Below, in pieces: positions 1 to 8,041 of a DNA stretch of 60,559 nucleotides. Numbering within the stretch: position 1 is the stretch's first letter; every line of letters begins with the position of its first letter. Source of the stretch: an uncultured Selenomonadales bacterium. Lineage in GTDB: Bacteria > Bacillota > Negativicutes > Selenomonadales > Selenomonadaceae. Made by a program: the position numbers and the translations under genes. The notes below the pieces were generated by a model. That model did not search any database. It was given only the letters and a program-made list of their open reading frames with translations, and had not been told where the DNA came from. The stretch covers positions 1-60,559 of the forward strand of contig OMYB01000015.1 in NCBI GenBank assembly GCA_900315155.1. Reading direction: 5' to 3'.

Positions 1-98
1 AAAAATCTGCATTGCTGCAGATATCACATCTGGCTTTATCATGTTGCATGATCTACATTGTTTAGTTTTCAGAGAACAACTCCATCGCTTCAAGCGAC
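1..98 (-). other. Leader of an rRNA operon running off the left edge
   Basis: This stretch lies directly downstream, on the minus strand, of two strong promoters and has no credible reading frame. It contains an AT-rich leader resembling the TCTCTGAAAACTAAACAA stretch seen before 16S genes in Firmicutes. The 16S gene itself would begin to the left of base 1. The assignment is inferred from the promoter pair and the leader, because no mature rRNA sequence is present here. Confidence 0.6.
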
Positions 99-104
99 TT
101 TATT

Positions 105-133
105 ATCTTACCGCTTTCGAAATACTTTGTCAA
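105..133 (-). promoter_or_regulatory. rRNA operon promoter P2
   Basis: On the minus strand TTGACA (133-128) is followed after 17 bases by TAAGAT (110-105). It lies about 95 bases downstream of a second promoter of the same orientation, the tandem arrangement usual for rrn operons. Confidence 0.65.
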
Positions 134-199
134 GAACTTTTTTCTTTCGCGTCAGCGATTTGTTTTCGTCCGTTGCCGTATCTCTTCGCGACCTGTATT

Positions 200-228
200 A
201 TGATACACGCCTTAACTCCTTTTGTCAA
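200..228 (-). promoter_or_regulatory. rRNA operon promoter P1
   Basis: On the minus strand TTGACA (228-223) is followed after 17 bases by TATCAT (205-200). It is the upstream member of the tandem pair. No protein-coding gene follows it inside the window. Confidence 0.65.
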
Positions 229-249
229 CACGAAAACGGAAAATAATAT

Positions 250-283
250 AAAAAAGTTGGGAGCCTTTATCTCAGCTCCCAAC
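250..283 (-). terminator. Rho-independent terminator of the NADH dehydrogenase gene
   Basis: GTTGGGAGC (256-264) pairs with GCTCCCAAC (275-283), a 9-bp stem. On the minus strand it is followed by a run of T (complement of 250-255). It lies 27 bases after the stop codon of the dehydrogenase gene and separates it from the rrn promoters. Confidence 0.9.
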
Positions 284-309
284 GAAATACCACACTCTTA
301 TGTTTGTTT

Positions 310-1569
310 TCAGTCTTTCACATTCGTGATGATACGGCCCAGGCGCGTGCCGGACATGAAGTTCCAGACCCACTTGATGGCGACCGTGAAGTTTGTGTGT
401 GCACCGGCAAGGCGGATGAGATGAACCATCATCCATGCACACCATGCGAGGAAGCCCGTCATCTCCGGGTTGATCTTCGTACGGTTCACGACGGCTTCAC
501 CGCGGCCGATGGTAGCCATCGAGCCAAGATCTTTGTAATGGAACGTCTCGAGGTCTTTTTCCCCGCGCACGAGTTTCATGACATTCTTGAATGCCGTCTT
601 CGCCTGCTGCGTGGCGACCGGTGCCACCGTAGGCAGAGCGCGTTCCGTGCCATGCTGGAAGTATGCGCAGTCGCCGATCGCAAAGACGTCTTTCAGCCCC
701 TCGACCTGCAGTTTCTCATCGACGACAATGCGGCCGCCGCGGTTCAGCTGGCCGCCACAGTTCGCAACGAAGGGAACGGCTTTGATACCGGCGGCCCAGA
801 TAACCGTACGCGTCGGAATCTTCGTGCCATCTTTGAGCGTGATGTCCTTGCCATCGTAATCGACAACCTGTGCACCCAAATGAACCTTGACGCCTTTTTT
901 CTCAAGGACCTTGATCGTATGCTTCTGCAGGCGCGGGGAAACCATCGGCAGGACCGTATTCATACCCTCGAGCAGGTGGACCTCGACCTGGTCGAAATCA
1001 AGATGATGGAACTCCTTGCGCTGCACATCGACGAGCTCCGTCAGTGCGCCGGACTCCTCGATGCCCGTCGCACCGCCGCCGACAACAACGAACGTCAGCA
1101 TGCGTTTGCACTCTTCCGGATCATCCATTTCCTTGCTGGCGCGCTCGAACATGTGCAGCACATGATTGCGGATGTGCGTTGCCTCAGCCAGCGTCTTCAT
1201 ACCGAAGGAATGTTTCTCCACATTCTCCATGCCGAAGAAGTTCGTCGTAGCACCAGCAGACAGGATAACGTAGTCATACGGCACTTCCCCATGGTCCGTA
1301 AGAACGACCTTGCGCTCGGCATCGAGTCCCTCTGCCTTTGCCATGAAGAACTCGACGTTCTTGTTATTGCGGAAGAATGCGCGGATCGGGTAGGCAATCT
1401 CATCTTCGGAAAGCACCGCAGTCGATACCTGATAGAGGAGAGGCTGGAACAGATGAAAGTTGTGGCGGTCGATGATAGTGACATCCACATCCTCCTTCGC
1501 AAACTGCTTGGCGAGTGCAACGCCGCCAAAACCAGCCCCGACGATTACGATACGTTTTCTCTCTGCCAT
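310..1569 (-). CDS. ndh: Type II NADH dehydrogenase (NDH-2), FAD-dependent
   Basis: A 419-residue pyridine nucleotide-disulfide oxidoreductase expected to pass electrons from NADH to quinone at the inner face of the membrane without pumping protons. The N-terminus has the FAD Rossmann motif IVIVGAGFGGVALA (about residues 7-20). A second dinucleotide fold, FVVVGGGATGIEESGAL, sits near residue 160 for NADH, and the FAD-binding AIGDCA motif lies near residue 300. The C-terminal roughly 50 residues are rich in hydrophobic and aromatic residues, as in the membrane-anchoring end of NDH-2. The ATG at 1569 is chosen because GGGAGG sits 7 bases upstream; an in-frame TTG at 1584 overlaps that site. It is a single-gene unit with its own terminator. 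A ferredoxin/thioredoxin-type reductase is less likely because no redox-active CxxC is present. Confidence 0.9.
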   Translation of the reverse strand: MAERKRIVIVGAGFGGVALAKQFAKEDVDVTIIDRHNFHLFQPLLYQVSTAVLSEDEIAYPIRAFFRNNKNVEFFMAKAEGLDAERKVVLTDHGEVPYDYVILSAGATTNFFGMENVEKHSFGMKTLAEATHIRNHVLHMFERASKEMDDPEECKRMLTFVVVGGGATGIEESGALTELVDVQRKEFHHLDFDQVEVHLLEGMNTVLPMVSPRLQKHTIKVLEKKGVKVHLGAQVVDYDGKDITLKDGTKIPTRTVIWAAGIKAVPFVANCGGQLNRGGRIVVDEKLQVEGLKDVFAIGDCAYFQHGTERALPTVAPVATQQAKTAFKNVMKLVRGEKDLETFHYKDLGSMATIGRGEAVVNRTKINPEMTGFLAWCAWMMVHLIRLAGAHTNFTVAIKWVWNFMSGTRLGRIITNVKD

Positions 1570-1640
1570 GATAATTCCTCCCAATCACATATACCCTTAT
1601 CAAAAGCCATAATACCATAATGCATGAATACAACCTAGTG

Positions 1641-1664
1641 AAAAAAATCACTTTGATTAAGTGA
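1641..1664 (-). promoter_or_regulatory. Hairpin with T-run at the start of the ndh transcript
   Basis: On the minus strand TCACTT (1664-1659) pairs with AAGTGA (1653-1648) and is followed by about seven T residues. It begins roughly where the transcript from the promoter at 1670-1697 would start, so it could act as an attenuator, a 5' stabiliser or an operator dyad. It is too short to call a certain terminator. Confidence 0.4.
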
Positions 1665-1669
1665 CTCCT

Positions 1670-1697
1670 ACTATACCACTTTCCAAAAGTTTAGCAA
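1670..1697 (-). promoter_or_regulatory. Candidate ndh promoter
   Basis: On the minus strand TTGCTA (1697-1692) is followed after 16 bases by TATAGT (1675-1670), about 100 bases upstream of the ndh start codon. The match is moderate. Confidence 0.4.
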
Positions 1698-1823
1698 GAG
1701 GAATTTTACACTTTTCAGATAATTTATTTATCTTTATAGTTTTGCTGTATCTCTTTCCATTATTGTGTTATTATGTAACGGCTTTCTCCTCTCCGGCAGA
1801 TATAGCTGTCATATCCCGCACAG

Positions 1824-1850
1824 AAAAAGGCAGGGGATTCTCCCCTGCCT
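1824..1850 (-). terminator. Rho-independent terminator of rpoN
   Basis: AGGCAGGGGA (1828-1837) and TCCCCTGCCT (1841-1850) form a perfect 10-bp stem with a 3-base loop. On the minus strand a T-run (complement of 1824-1828) follows. It lies 28 bases beyond the rpoN stop codon. Confidence 0.92.
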
Positions 1851-1877
1851 GAAAGCAGTAAAAACGCCTGCCTGTAC

Positions 1878-3221
1878 TCAATACCGTTTCCGCTTCGTCG
1901 AGGAAGGAAACCCGAGATGCTCGCGGTACTTCATGACCGTGCGCCGGGAAAGCGTCATGCCGCGCGCCTCCAGCTGCGTGCAGATCTTCTGGTCCGAAAG
2001 CGGATGGTGCGGATCCTCGCCGCGAATCATTTCCCCGATGGCCGTCTTTGCCTGTGAAGCAATGAAGTCCCCACCATCCTTCGCCAGATTTGCCGTAAAG
2101 AACTTGCGCAGCGGCACGATGCCGCCCGGCAGTTGTGCGTATTTGTTGGCAACAGCACGGCTCACGGTAGATTCGTGCACATCAATGGCATCGGCAACAT
2201 CCTTCATTGTCATGGCGTGCAGGAAAGCTGGTCCTTTTTCGAGATAATCACGCTGCCGGCGCACGATTTCCTCCACGACGTGGCGGATGGTCTCGCGGCG
2301 CTGCGCGATGCTCCGGATAAGCCATTCGGCTGCACGCAGGCGCCCGGTAATGTATTTCTGCGTCTTCGCATCAAAATGTTCCGCCTGCTGATACATGCGG
2401 GAAATATGAAGCTGAGGCACGCCATTATCGTTGAGCACGACACGGTATTCCCCGTCGATTTTCTTGACGAAGACATCCGGCTCGATGACGAGATCCGGCT
2501 CAGCTCCATAGGCACTTCCCGGTTTCGGGTCAAGCTGGCGCACGGCATCGACAGCAAGCTGCACCTCGGACAGGTGGCAGAATTCCGCCTTCGCGATAGC
2601 CTTGAAATCGGCCTCTGCCACCTCCGCGAGATGGCGATCGATGACCGCAGCCACCAGCCCCTCATAAATGCCCTTGCGCTGTGCCTGCAGGCGCAGGCAT
2701 TCTGAGAGGTCGCGGGCACCGACGCCGGCCGGATCGAAGCTCTGCACCTTCGCAAGCACGACAGAAACTGCCGCCTCCGTCGCCTGGGATGCGCGCGCAA
2801 TCTCCCCCATCGGTACCGTCAGATACCCGCGATCGTCGATGGAACCGATGATGAACGTGGCAATGGCGAGGTCCCGCTCCTCAGGAAAGGCAAATTTCGC
2901 CTGAGCAAGCAGTTCTTCCTCCAGCGTATAAGTCACGGGCGCAGCGGTCTCAAAGGACTGCTGTTCCCCGCCTTCATAGCCGGCGTCTTCGCCTCCACGG
3001 CCTGACAGATAATCGGCAAGGGCATGGATATTCCCCGCTGCGTACAGGTCATCGCCCGGCGTATCCGGATAATCCAGTTCCAACGCAGGGTTCTCCAAAT
3101 ATTCTTTTTCGATTTCTGCCCGCAGATCCTGTGCGGAAAGCTGCAGAATCTGGATGGCCTGCTGCAGCTGCGTTGTCATCGCCAGCCGCTGCGACAGGCT
3201 TATGCTGAGTGATTGTTCCAT
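1878..3221 (-). CDS. rpoN: RNA polymerase sigma-54 factor
   Basis: A 447-residue sigma-54 that directs RNA polymerase to -24/-12 promoters and needs an AAA+ activator to open them. Region I at the N-terminus is Gln- and Leu-rich (QRLAMTTQLQQAIQILQLSA). A short acidic region II follows near residues 50-95. The core-binding and helix-turn-helix parts of region III include MKDVADAIDVHESTVSRAVANKY, quoted here only as its key residues VHESTVSRAV. The C-terminal RpoN box reads SRRTVMKYRE near residue 430 and contacts the -24 element. GGTGGAAAG precedes the ATG. It follows the hexokinase gene by 36 bases on the same strand, so the two may be cotranscribed. The window also contains a LevR activator gene and a matching -24/-12 promoter upstream of the PTS operon, giving this factor a clear local target. 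Confidence 0.96.
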   Translation of the reverse strand: MEQSLSISLSQRLAMTTQLQQAIQILQLSAQDLRAEIEKEYLENPALELDYPDTPGDDLYAAGNIHALADYLSGRGGEDAGYEGGEQQSFETAAPVTYTLEEELLAQAKFAFPEERDLAIATFIIGSIDDRGYLTVPMGEIARASQATEAAVSVVLAKVQSFDPAGVGARDLSECLRLQAQRKGIYEGLVAAVIDRHLAEVAEADFKAIAKAEFCHLSEVQLAVDAVRQLDPKPGSAYGAEPDLVIEPDVFVKKIDGEYRVVLNDNGVPQLHISRMYQQAEHFDAKTQKYITGRLRAAEWLIRSIAQRRETIRHVVEEIVRRQRDYLEKGPAFLHAMTMKDVADAIDVHESTVSRAVANKYAQLPGGIVPLRKFFTANLAKDGGDFIASQAKTAIGEMIRGEDPHHPLSDQKICTQLEARGMTLSRRTVMKYREHLGFPSSTKRKRY

Positions 3222-3257
3222 CTTTCCACCGGCTGCCCTGAATATTCCCCTGAAAAA

Positions 3258-4547
3258 TCAGTTCTGCGACATGGCCGCTGCGATAGCAGCGCCAAGGCCG
3301 CTGCCGCCGTTCTCGAGAACCGTGTCGACGTTTGCGGCTTCTTCCCCAAGAAGCTCGTAAAGGGCACGCATGATGTTCTCCTTGGCCAGCGGCATCTTCT
3401 CATAGACCGAGCCATCGATAGCGATATGCTGCTTGCGCGGCTTTGCCTCGCCGTCGAGCTGCCAGATGATGCCGACATAGGATGCCGTGACCAGGCGTGC
3501 CGAGCGAACGATGAGCGTGCTCACGAGCTTGCGCACCTGCTCGCACGTCTCCTTGTCGAGCTCATGGCCCGTCCTGCCGGCAACGATCTTACGGATGCCC
3601 GCGTCGTCGTCCTCCTCATCGAGCACGATGTTGCTCATATCGATGCTCGTGAAACCATATGCCTTGCCGGACTCACCCAGGAGGTCCGCAAGGGCCATAC
3701 CGAAGAGCTCGCCCATGTAGCGGCCGGAGACCATCTTCTCGAGACGCTGCTCGCCCGGCTTCTCGGATTTCTCATCGAAAGCGACATCATAGCGGTTCGG
3801 GACGAGTTTCATGAAACCGCCGGACTCGAGGTTGAGGATCATCGGCTCGTCCGCCGTATCGGCATACGGCTCAAGATAGCACGTGTTATGGCCCGTCGCA
3901 TAGATAGAGCCGATAAACGTATCCGGCTGCTTATAGGCAGCGGCGAGCAGAACGGCAACCGTGTCGTTGATGACAGCCGTCGGCTCGACGTTGTCGATAC
4001 CCTGACGGTGCAGCGCTTCCTTCAGCAGGTCGTTGACGACCTTGCCCTCGACGCCAGCCGTTGCGAACTCCTTCGTCCAGATGATGAGTTTCGCGTTGTA
4101 GAGGTCCGTCTGCTCGGACGGGAACGAGAACGTATGCCCCAGCAGATACTTCGTCTCATGGTCGCCCTCGACAGCCTCATCGACGAGCTCGGCGATGAAG
4201 TCGAACATCTGCTCAGCCGTCGAGCCCTCGCCGACATAATCGTAGATGCCCTCGACGCGCAGCGGCTTGGCAACCTTCTTCAGCACCTCGAACTTGCCGT
4301 GGCCGTCGAGGCGGATGCGGAGAACGCGCACGTTCGTGCCGCCGAAATCGAGCGCGAGGTACTCGCCCTTCTCCTCGCCCGTCGGCAGGCCGACGTAGGA
4401 TTTCAGCATGCGCAGCGAAGACTGATCCGGATCCTTCAAGCCCATCCTCAGGTCATAGCGGAAATCCGCCGCAATCGTGTGCAGCGCATCGCTGTCCACC
4501 GTGAATTCCCGGATGATGTCGTCAAACTGCTTCTGATCAAAAGCCAT
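3258..4547 (-). CDS. Hexokinase of the eukaryotic-type family
   Basis: A 429-residue ATP-dependent hexokinase that would phosphorylate glucose or related hexoses in the cytoplasm. The phosphate-1 motif LALDFGGTNVRVLRI sits near residue 87. The sugar-binding segment HTFSFPSEQTD lies near residue 140, INDTVAVLLAAAY contains the catalytic Asp near residue 193, and IYATGHNTCYLEPY and LESGGFMKL follow. These are features of the long hexokinase family common in eukaryotes rather than of the short bacterial ROK or Glk glucokinases. The gene sits between an ABC-F gene and rpoN, all on the minus strand. In a host that also takes up sugar by PTS, this enzyme probably handles free hexose from non-PTS transport or from oligosaccharide breakdown, which is an inference. 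The length is normal and no key motif is missing. Confidence 0.9.
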   Translation of the reverse strand: MAFDQKQFDDIIREFTVDSDALHTIAADFRYDLRMGLKDPDQSSLRMLKSYVGLPTGEEKGEYLALDFGGTNVRVLRIRLDGHGKFEVLKKVAKPLRVEGIYDYVGEGSTAEQMFDFIAELVDEAVEGDHETKYLLGHTFSFPSEQTDLYNAKLIIWTKEFATAGVEGKVVNDLLKEALHRQGIDNVEPTAVINDTVAVLLAAAYKQPDTFIGSIYATGHNTCYLEPYADTADEPMILNLESGGFMKLVPNRYDVAFDEKSEKPGEQRLEKMVSGRYMGELFGMALADLLGESGKAYGFTSIDMSNIVLDEEDDDAGIRKIVAGRTGHELDKETCEQVRKLVSTLIVRSARLVTASYVGIIWQLDGEAKPRKQHIAIDGSVYEKMPLAKENIMRALYELLGEEAANVDTVLENGGSGLGAAIAAAMSQN

Positions 4548-4573
4548 GATACAAACTCCCTTTCCTCATTTCA

Positions 4574-4593
4574 GGCATCCCCACCGGGATGCC
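4574..4593 (-). other. Intergenic hairpin between the ABC-F and hexokinase genes
   Basis: GGCATCCC (4574-4581) pairs with GGGATGCC (4586-4593) around a 4-base loop. No T-run follows on either strand, so it may be an mRNA processing or stability element, or a weak terminator. Confidence 0.4.
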
Positions 4594-4626
4594 AAAGATG
4601 CTCTATAGAAACGCCGCAGGATACCA

Positions 4627-6570
4627 TCAGGAATCCTGCTCTTCGGCGATTTCCTCCAAATAAGTCCAGCGGTCCATGAGATGCTCGAGCTTTGCGCTGA
4701 GCTCTGCTTCCCGCCTGCTGAGTTCGGCCAGTCTGCCGTAGTCCGCAGCATTCTGTTCCATCTGCAGGCGTACGACGCGCAGCTCGCCCTCGGTGCTCGC
4801 GATGACACCTTCGATCTCGGCGTACTCCTTCTGTTCCTTGAACGTGAAGCGGCGCGGCCGGTCCGTCTCATCCGGATGCGCTTTGCCCACAGAGACGGAC
4901 TCCGCGATTTTCACCGGTGCTGCTTTTTTCTCTGCGCGCACCTCCGCCTGCTGGGCGGCCTCCTCTGCCTCCCTCTTTCCGAGATAGTACGAATAGCCGC
5001 CCGTGTAAAGGCGCAGATTGCCGCCCGGCTCGTAGGCAAAAACCTTGTCCGCCAGACGGTCGACGAAGAACCGGTCATGCGAGACAAAGAGGATGGCGCC
5101 CTTGAAATCGTCGATGAAAGACTCGAGCACGCTCATGGTCTCGAGATCGAGGTCATTCGTCGGCTCATCGAGCAGCAGCACGTTCGGCGCCCCCATGAGG
5201 ATGCGCAGGAGATAGAGCCGGCGTTTCTCGCCGCCCGACAGGCGGCCGATTGGCGTCCACTGCATCTCGCCCGTGAACAGGAACCGCTCCATGAGCTGCG
5301 ATGCCGAGACCGTCGAGCCATCGGCGAGCTCGATGGTCCTCCCCGCCTCCTGGATATACTCGATGGCGCGCAGGCGCTCATCCATCTCGACGGCTTGCTG
5401 CGTGAAATAGCCGATTTTTACCGTCTGACCGATTTTCACCGTGCCGGACGTCGGCTGTAGCCGCCCCGCGATGAGGTTCAGCAGGGTCGACTTGCCCGTA
5501 CCGTTGCGGCCGAGGATGGCCACGCGGTCGTTGCGGAGCACCGTGTAGGTGAAATCCTTGACGATCGTGCGCCCATCCACCTCGTAATGCACATGCTCAA
5601 GCTCGATGACCGTGCGTCCGAGCCGGCTGCCCGCGAGGCCGATTTCCACCTTTGCACGGTCGAGGTCCGGCGTCTGTGCCTTGACGGCCTCGTAGCGCTC
5701 GATGCGTGCACGCTGTTTCGTTGAGCGCGCCTGTGCACCGCGGCGCATCCACTTGAGCTCGTTGCGCAGGAAATTCTGCCGCTTCTGCTCACTGGCCTGC
5801 TCGCGCTCGATGCGCGCCTCCTTCTGCTCGAGGAACGCCGAGTAGTTGCCCGTATACGTATAGGCATGCCCTTTGTCGAGTTCGAGAATCTTCGTCGCTG
5901 TGGTGTCGAGGAAATAGCGGTCATGCGTGACCATGAGCAGGGCGCCCTTCTGTCCCTTGAGATACTCCTCGAGCCAGGCGATGGTCTCGCTGTCGAGATG
6001 GTTCGTCGGCTCATCGAGCAGCAGCAGGTCACAGGGCTGAATGAGTGCTGTCGCAAGGGCCAGCCTTTTCTGCTGGCCGCCCGAGAGCGTGCCTGCCTTT
6101 GCCGTATAGTCACCAATGCCGAGTTTCTGCAGGACGGTTTTTGCCGCAGCCTCGATGCCCCAGCCGTCGAGCTCGTCGATCGTGGCGGTGTATTTCATGA
6201 TGGCCTGCTGGATGGTTTGGTCGCCGGGATTCATCTCCGCATCATGCAGGGCGAGCTCATAGCCGCGCAAAGCCTCCATGAGCGGCGTGCCGCCGCGGAA
6301 CACCTCCATGAGCACGGTATTCTCCGGCTCGAAGACTTTATCCTGCGCGAGATAGCCGATGCGCAGGCCTTTCATCGTCACACGGCTGCCCGCATCGACA
6401 GGGATGAGGCCTGCAACCGCCTTGAGGAACGTCGACTTGCCCGTGCCGTTGATGCCCACCACGCCGACTTTATCCCCTGCATTGATGCTGAGGTTTACCT
6501 GATCGAACAGGATTTTCTCGCCGTAGGTTTTACCGAAATTCTCTATGGTCAAAATCATCGTATCGGACAT
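4627..6570 (-). CDS. ABC-F family ATPase (Uup-like, duplicated ABC domains)
   Basis: A 647-residue soluble protein with two ABC cassettes and no membrane segment, the ABC-F plan. ABC-F proteins bind the ribosome E site or act on unusual nucleic acid structures. The first cassette has Walker A GINGTGKSTFL near residue 40, signature LSGGQQKRLALA near 165 and Walker B DLLLLDEPTNHLD. The second has GRNGTGKSTLL near 355, LSGGEKRRLYLL near 445 and VLLLDEPTNDLD. A charged linker rich in Arg and Gln lies between them, and a coiled C-terminal tail of about 90 residues fits Uup-type members that bind DNA or ribosomes. AAAGGA lies about 12 bases before the start ATG. It is followed by the hexokinase gene after 79 bases. 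Subfamily assignment is tentative; antibiotic-resistance ABC-F proteins usually lack this tail. Confidence 0.88.
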   Translation of the reverse strand: MSDTMILTIENFGKTYGEKILFDQVNLSINAGDKVGVVGINGTGKSTFLKAVAGLIPVDAGSRVTMKGLRIGYLAQDKVFEPENTVLMEVFRGGTPLMEALRGYELALHDAEMNPGDQTIQQAIMKYTATIDELDGWGIEAAAKTVLQKLGIGDYTAKAGTLSGGQQKRLALATALIQPCDLLLLDEPTNHLDSETIAWLEEYLKGQKGALLMVTHDRYFLDTTATKILELDKGHAYTYTGNYSAFLEQKEARIEREQASEQKRQNFLRNELKWMRRGAQARSTKQRARIERYEAVKAQTPDLDRAKVEIGLAGSRLGRTVIELEHVHYEVDGRTIVKDFTYTVLRNDRVAILGRNGTGKSTLLNLIAGRLQPTSGTVKIGQTVKIGYFTQQAVEMDERLRAIEYIQEAGRTIELADGSTVSASQLMERFLFTGEMQWTPIGRLSGGEKRRLYLLRILMGAPNVLLLDEPTNDLDLETMSVLESFIDDFKGAILFVSHDRFFVDRLADKVFAYEPGGNLRLYTGGYSYYLGKREAEEAAQQAEVRAEKKAAPVKIAESVSVGKAHPDETDRPRRFTFKEQKEYAEIEGVIASTEGELRVVRLQMEQNAADYGRLAELSRREAELSAKLEHLMDRWTYLEEIAEEQDS

Positions 6571-6665
6571 CGTCAGACTGCTATCCTTTCTTATTATATC
6601 GTAGTGAGCCGGAGAATCCTAGTACAAACCAGGAACGCTGGAACGAAATTCCGCAAAAGTACGCC

Positions 6666-8000
6666 TCATCCTGCGGCAGCGATTTCATCGTGCTGCTCCT
6701 GCAGAGGCTGATTCAGATGGATGAGCACGCGCGTAATGCGCACGCCATCGACCTCCTCGACATAGAAATTATTGCCGCCCGCCGACGCCATCTGCCCAAT
6801 GCGCGGCACGACGCCGATCTGGTCGTAGAGCCAGCCGCCGATCGTATCGACGTCCTCGTCCTCGATATGGATTTCGAGCGTGTCCTCGAGTTCTTCGAGC
6901 AGCATCTTCGCGTCGACCGAATAGACGAGTTCGCCACGTTTCTCCGCCGTCGGGCGCTCCTCATCGAACTCATCCTGGATATCGCCGACGATTTCCTCGA
7001 CGATATCCTCGATCGTGACCATGCCCGCCGTACCGCCGTACTCATCGACGACGACGGCCATCTGCGAGCGGCCTTTCTGCATCGTCTTGAGCAGGACATC
7101 GACATCCATGCTCTCCGGAACAACGAGGGCCTTGCGCGCGAGGCGGCGCAGATTCGGCCGGCGCCCGCGGTAGAGGTCCTTGAGCAGGTCCTTGACATGC
7201 AGGAAGCCGATGATATGGTCCTTATCCTCACGGCAGATCGGGTAACGCGTGAGTTTCTCGTTGAATACCGTCTCGATGTTTACCTCGATGCTGTCCTCGA
7301 GGTAAAGGCATACCATATCCGTGCGCGGCGTCATGATCTCACGCACGTTGAGGTCGGTGAAGTCGAAAACATTATCGACGAAGCCCGCCTCCGTATCGTC
7401 GATGAGGCCCTGCTTGTGGCTTTCTTCCATGAGCAGGCGGATTTCCTCCTCGGTATGGGCGCTGTCTGCCCCATCGATATTCACGCCGAGCTTGCGCGCC
7501 ACCCAATTCGCCACATGGTTGAGGATCCAGACAAACGGGTACATGAGGCGATCGAAAATAAGCATGGGCAGCGCCACATGCAGCATGATCTTCTCGACAT
7601 TCTGGATGGCCATGGTCTTCGGCGTCAGCTCGCCGAGGATGATATGGCCGCCCGTGATGAGGGCGAACGCGATCGTCAGGGAAATCGTATGCCCCATGGC
7701 GTCGCTGACGCCGACGGCCTGCGTGATCGGCAGGATCAGGCGTGCCACGAACGGCTCGCCGACCCAGCCTAGTCCGAGAGATGCGAGCGTGATTCCCAGC
7801 TGCGTAACAGAAAGGGCCGTGTCGAGACGGTCGGTCAGCTTCTTGGCGTATTTCGCCTGTGTGCTGCCTTCCTGAATGAGTGTCTCCAGGCGCGACGGAC
7901 GGATCTTCACGACGGCGAACTCCGCCGCCACGAAAAAGCCGTTCATGGCGATGAGCGCGGCAACGAGGAACAGATTCAGAAAAACGGACACAATGTCCAC
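6666..8000 (-). CDS. CNNM/CorC-type membrane protein with CBS pair (hemolysin C family)
   Basis: A 444-residue inner-membrane protein. Residues 1-190 form a CNNM (DUF21) domain with about four hydrophobic helices and the conserved LGITLASLGLGWVGEP segment. Residues 205-330 hold a CBS pair (REIMTPRTDM, then VDEYGGTAGMVTIEDIVEEI). Residues 345-430 are the CorC_HlyC domain. Family members are linked to magnesium or cobalt efflux and metal tolerance; the name hemolysin is historical. The start is GTG at 8000 with GGAGG ten bases upstream. It follows the helicase gene by 41 bases and is probably the distal gene of the DUF1232-topB-helicase run. Confidence 0.88.
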   Translation of the reverse strand: MDIVSVFLNLFLVAALIAMNGFFVAAEFAVVKIRPSRLETLIQEGSTQAKYAKKLTDRLDTALSVTQLGITLASLGLGWVGEPFVARLILPITQAVGVSDAMGHTISLTIAFALITGGHIILGELTPKTMAIQNVEKIMLHVALPMLIFDRLMYPFVWILNHVANWVARKLGVNIDGADSAHTEEEIRLLMEESHKQGLIDDTEAGFVDNVFDFTDLNVREIMTPRTDMVCLYLEDSIEVNIETVFNEKLTRYPICREDKDHIIGFLHVKDLLKDLYRGRRPNLRRLARKALVVPESMDVDVLLKTMQKGRSQMAVVVDEYGGTAGMVTIEDIVEEIVGDIQDEFDEERPTAEKRGELVYSVDAKMLLEELEDTLEIHIEDEDVDTIGGWLYDQIGVVPRIGQMASAGGNNFYVEEVDGVRITRVLIHLNQPLQEQHDEIAAAG

Positions 8001-8041
8001 GATAGGTTTACCTCCTATGCTTGTTTTATGCCTTATGGATG

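Noticed and set aside
4574..4593. Hairpin after the ABC-F gene as a full terminator
   Set aside because: No T-run on either strand, and the hexokinase gene follows closely in the same direction.
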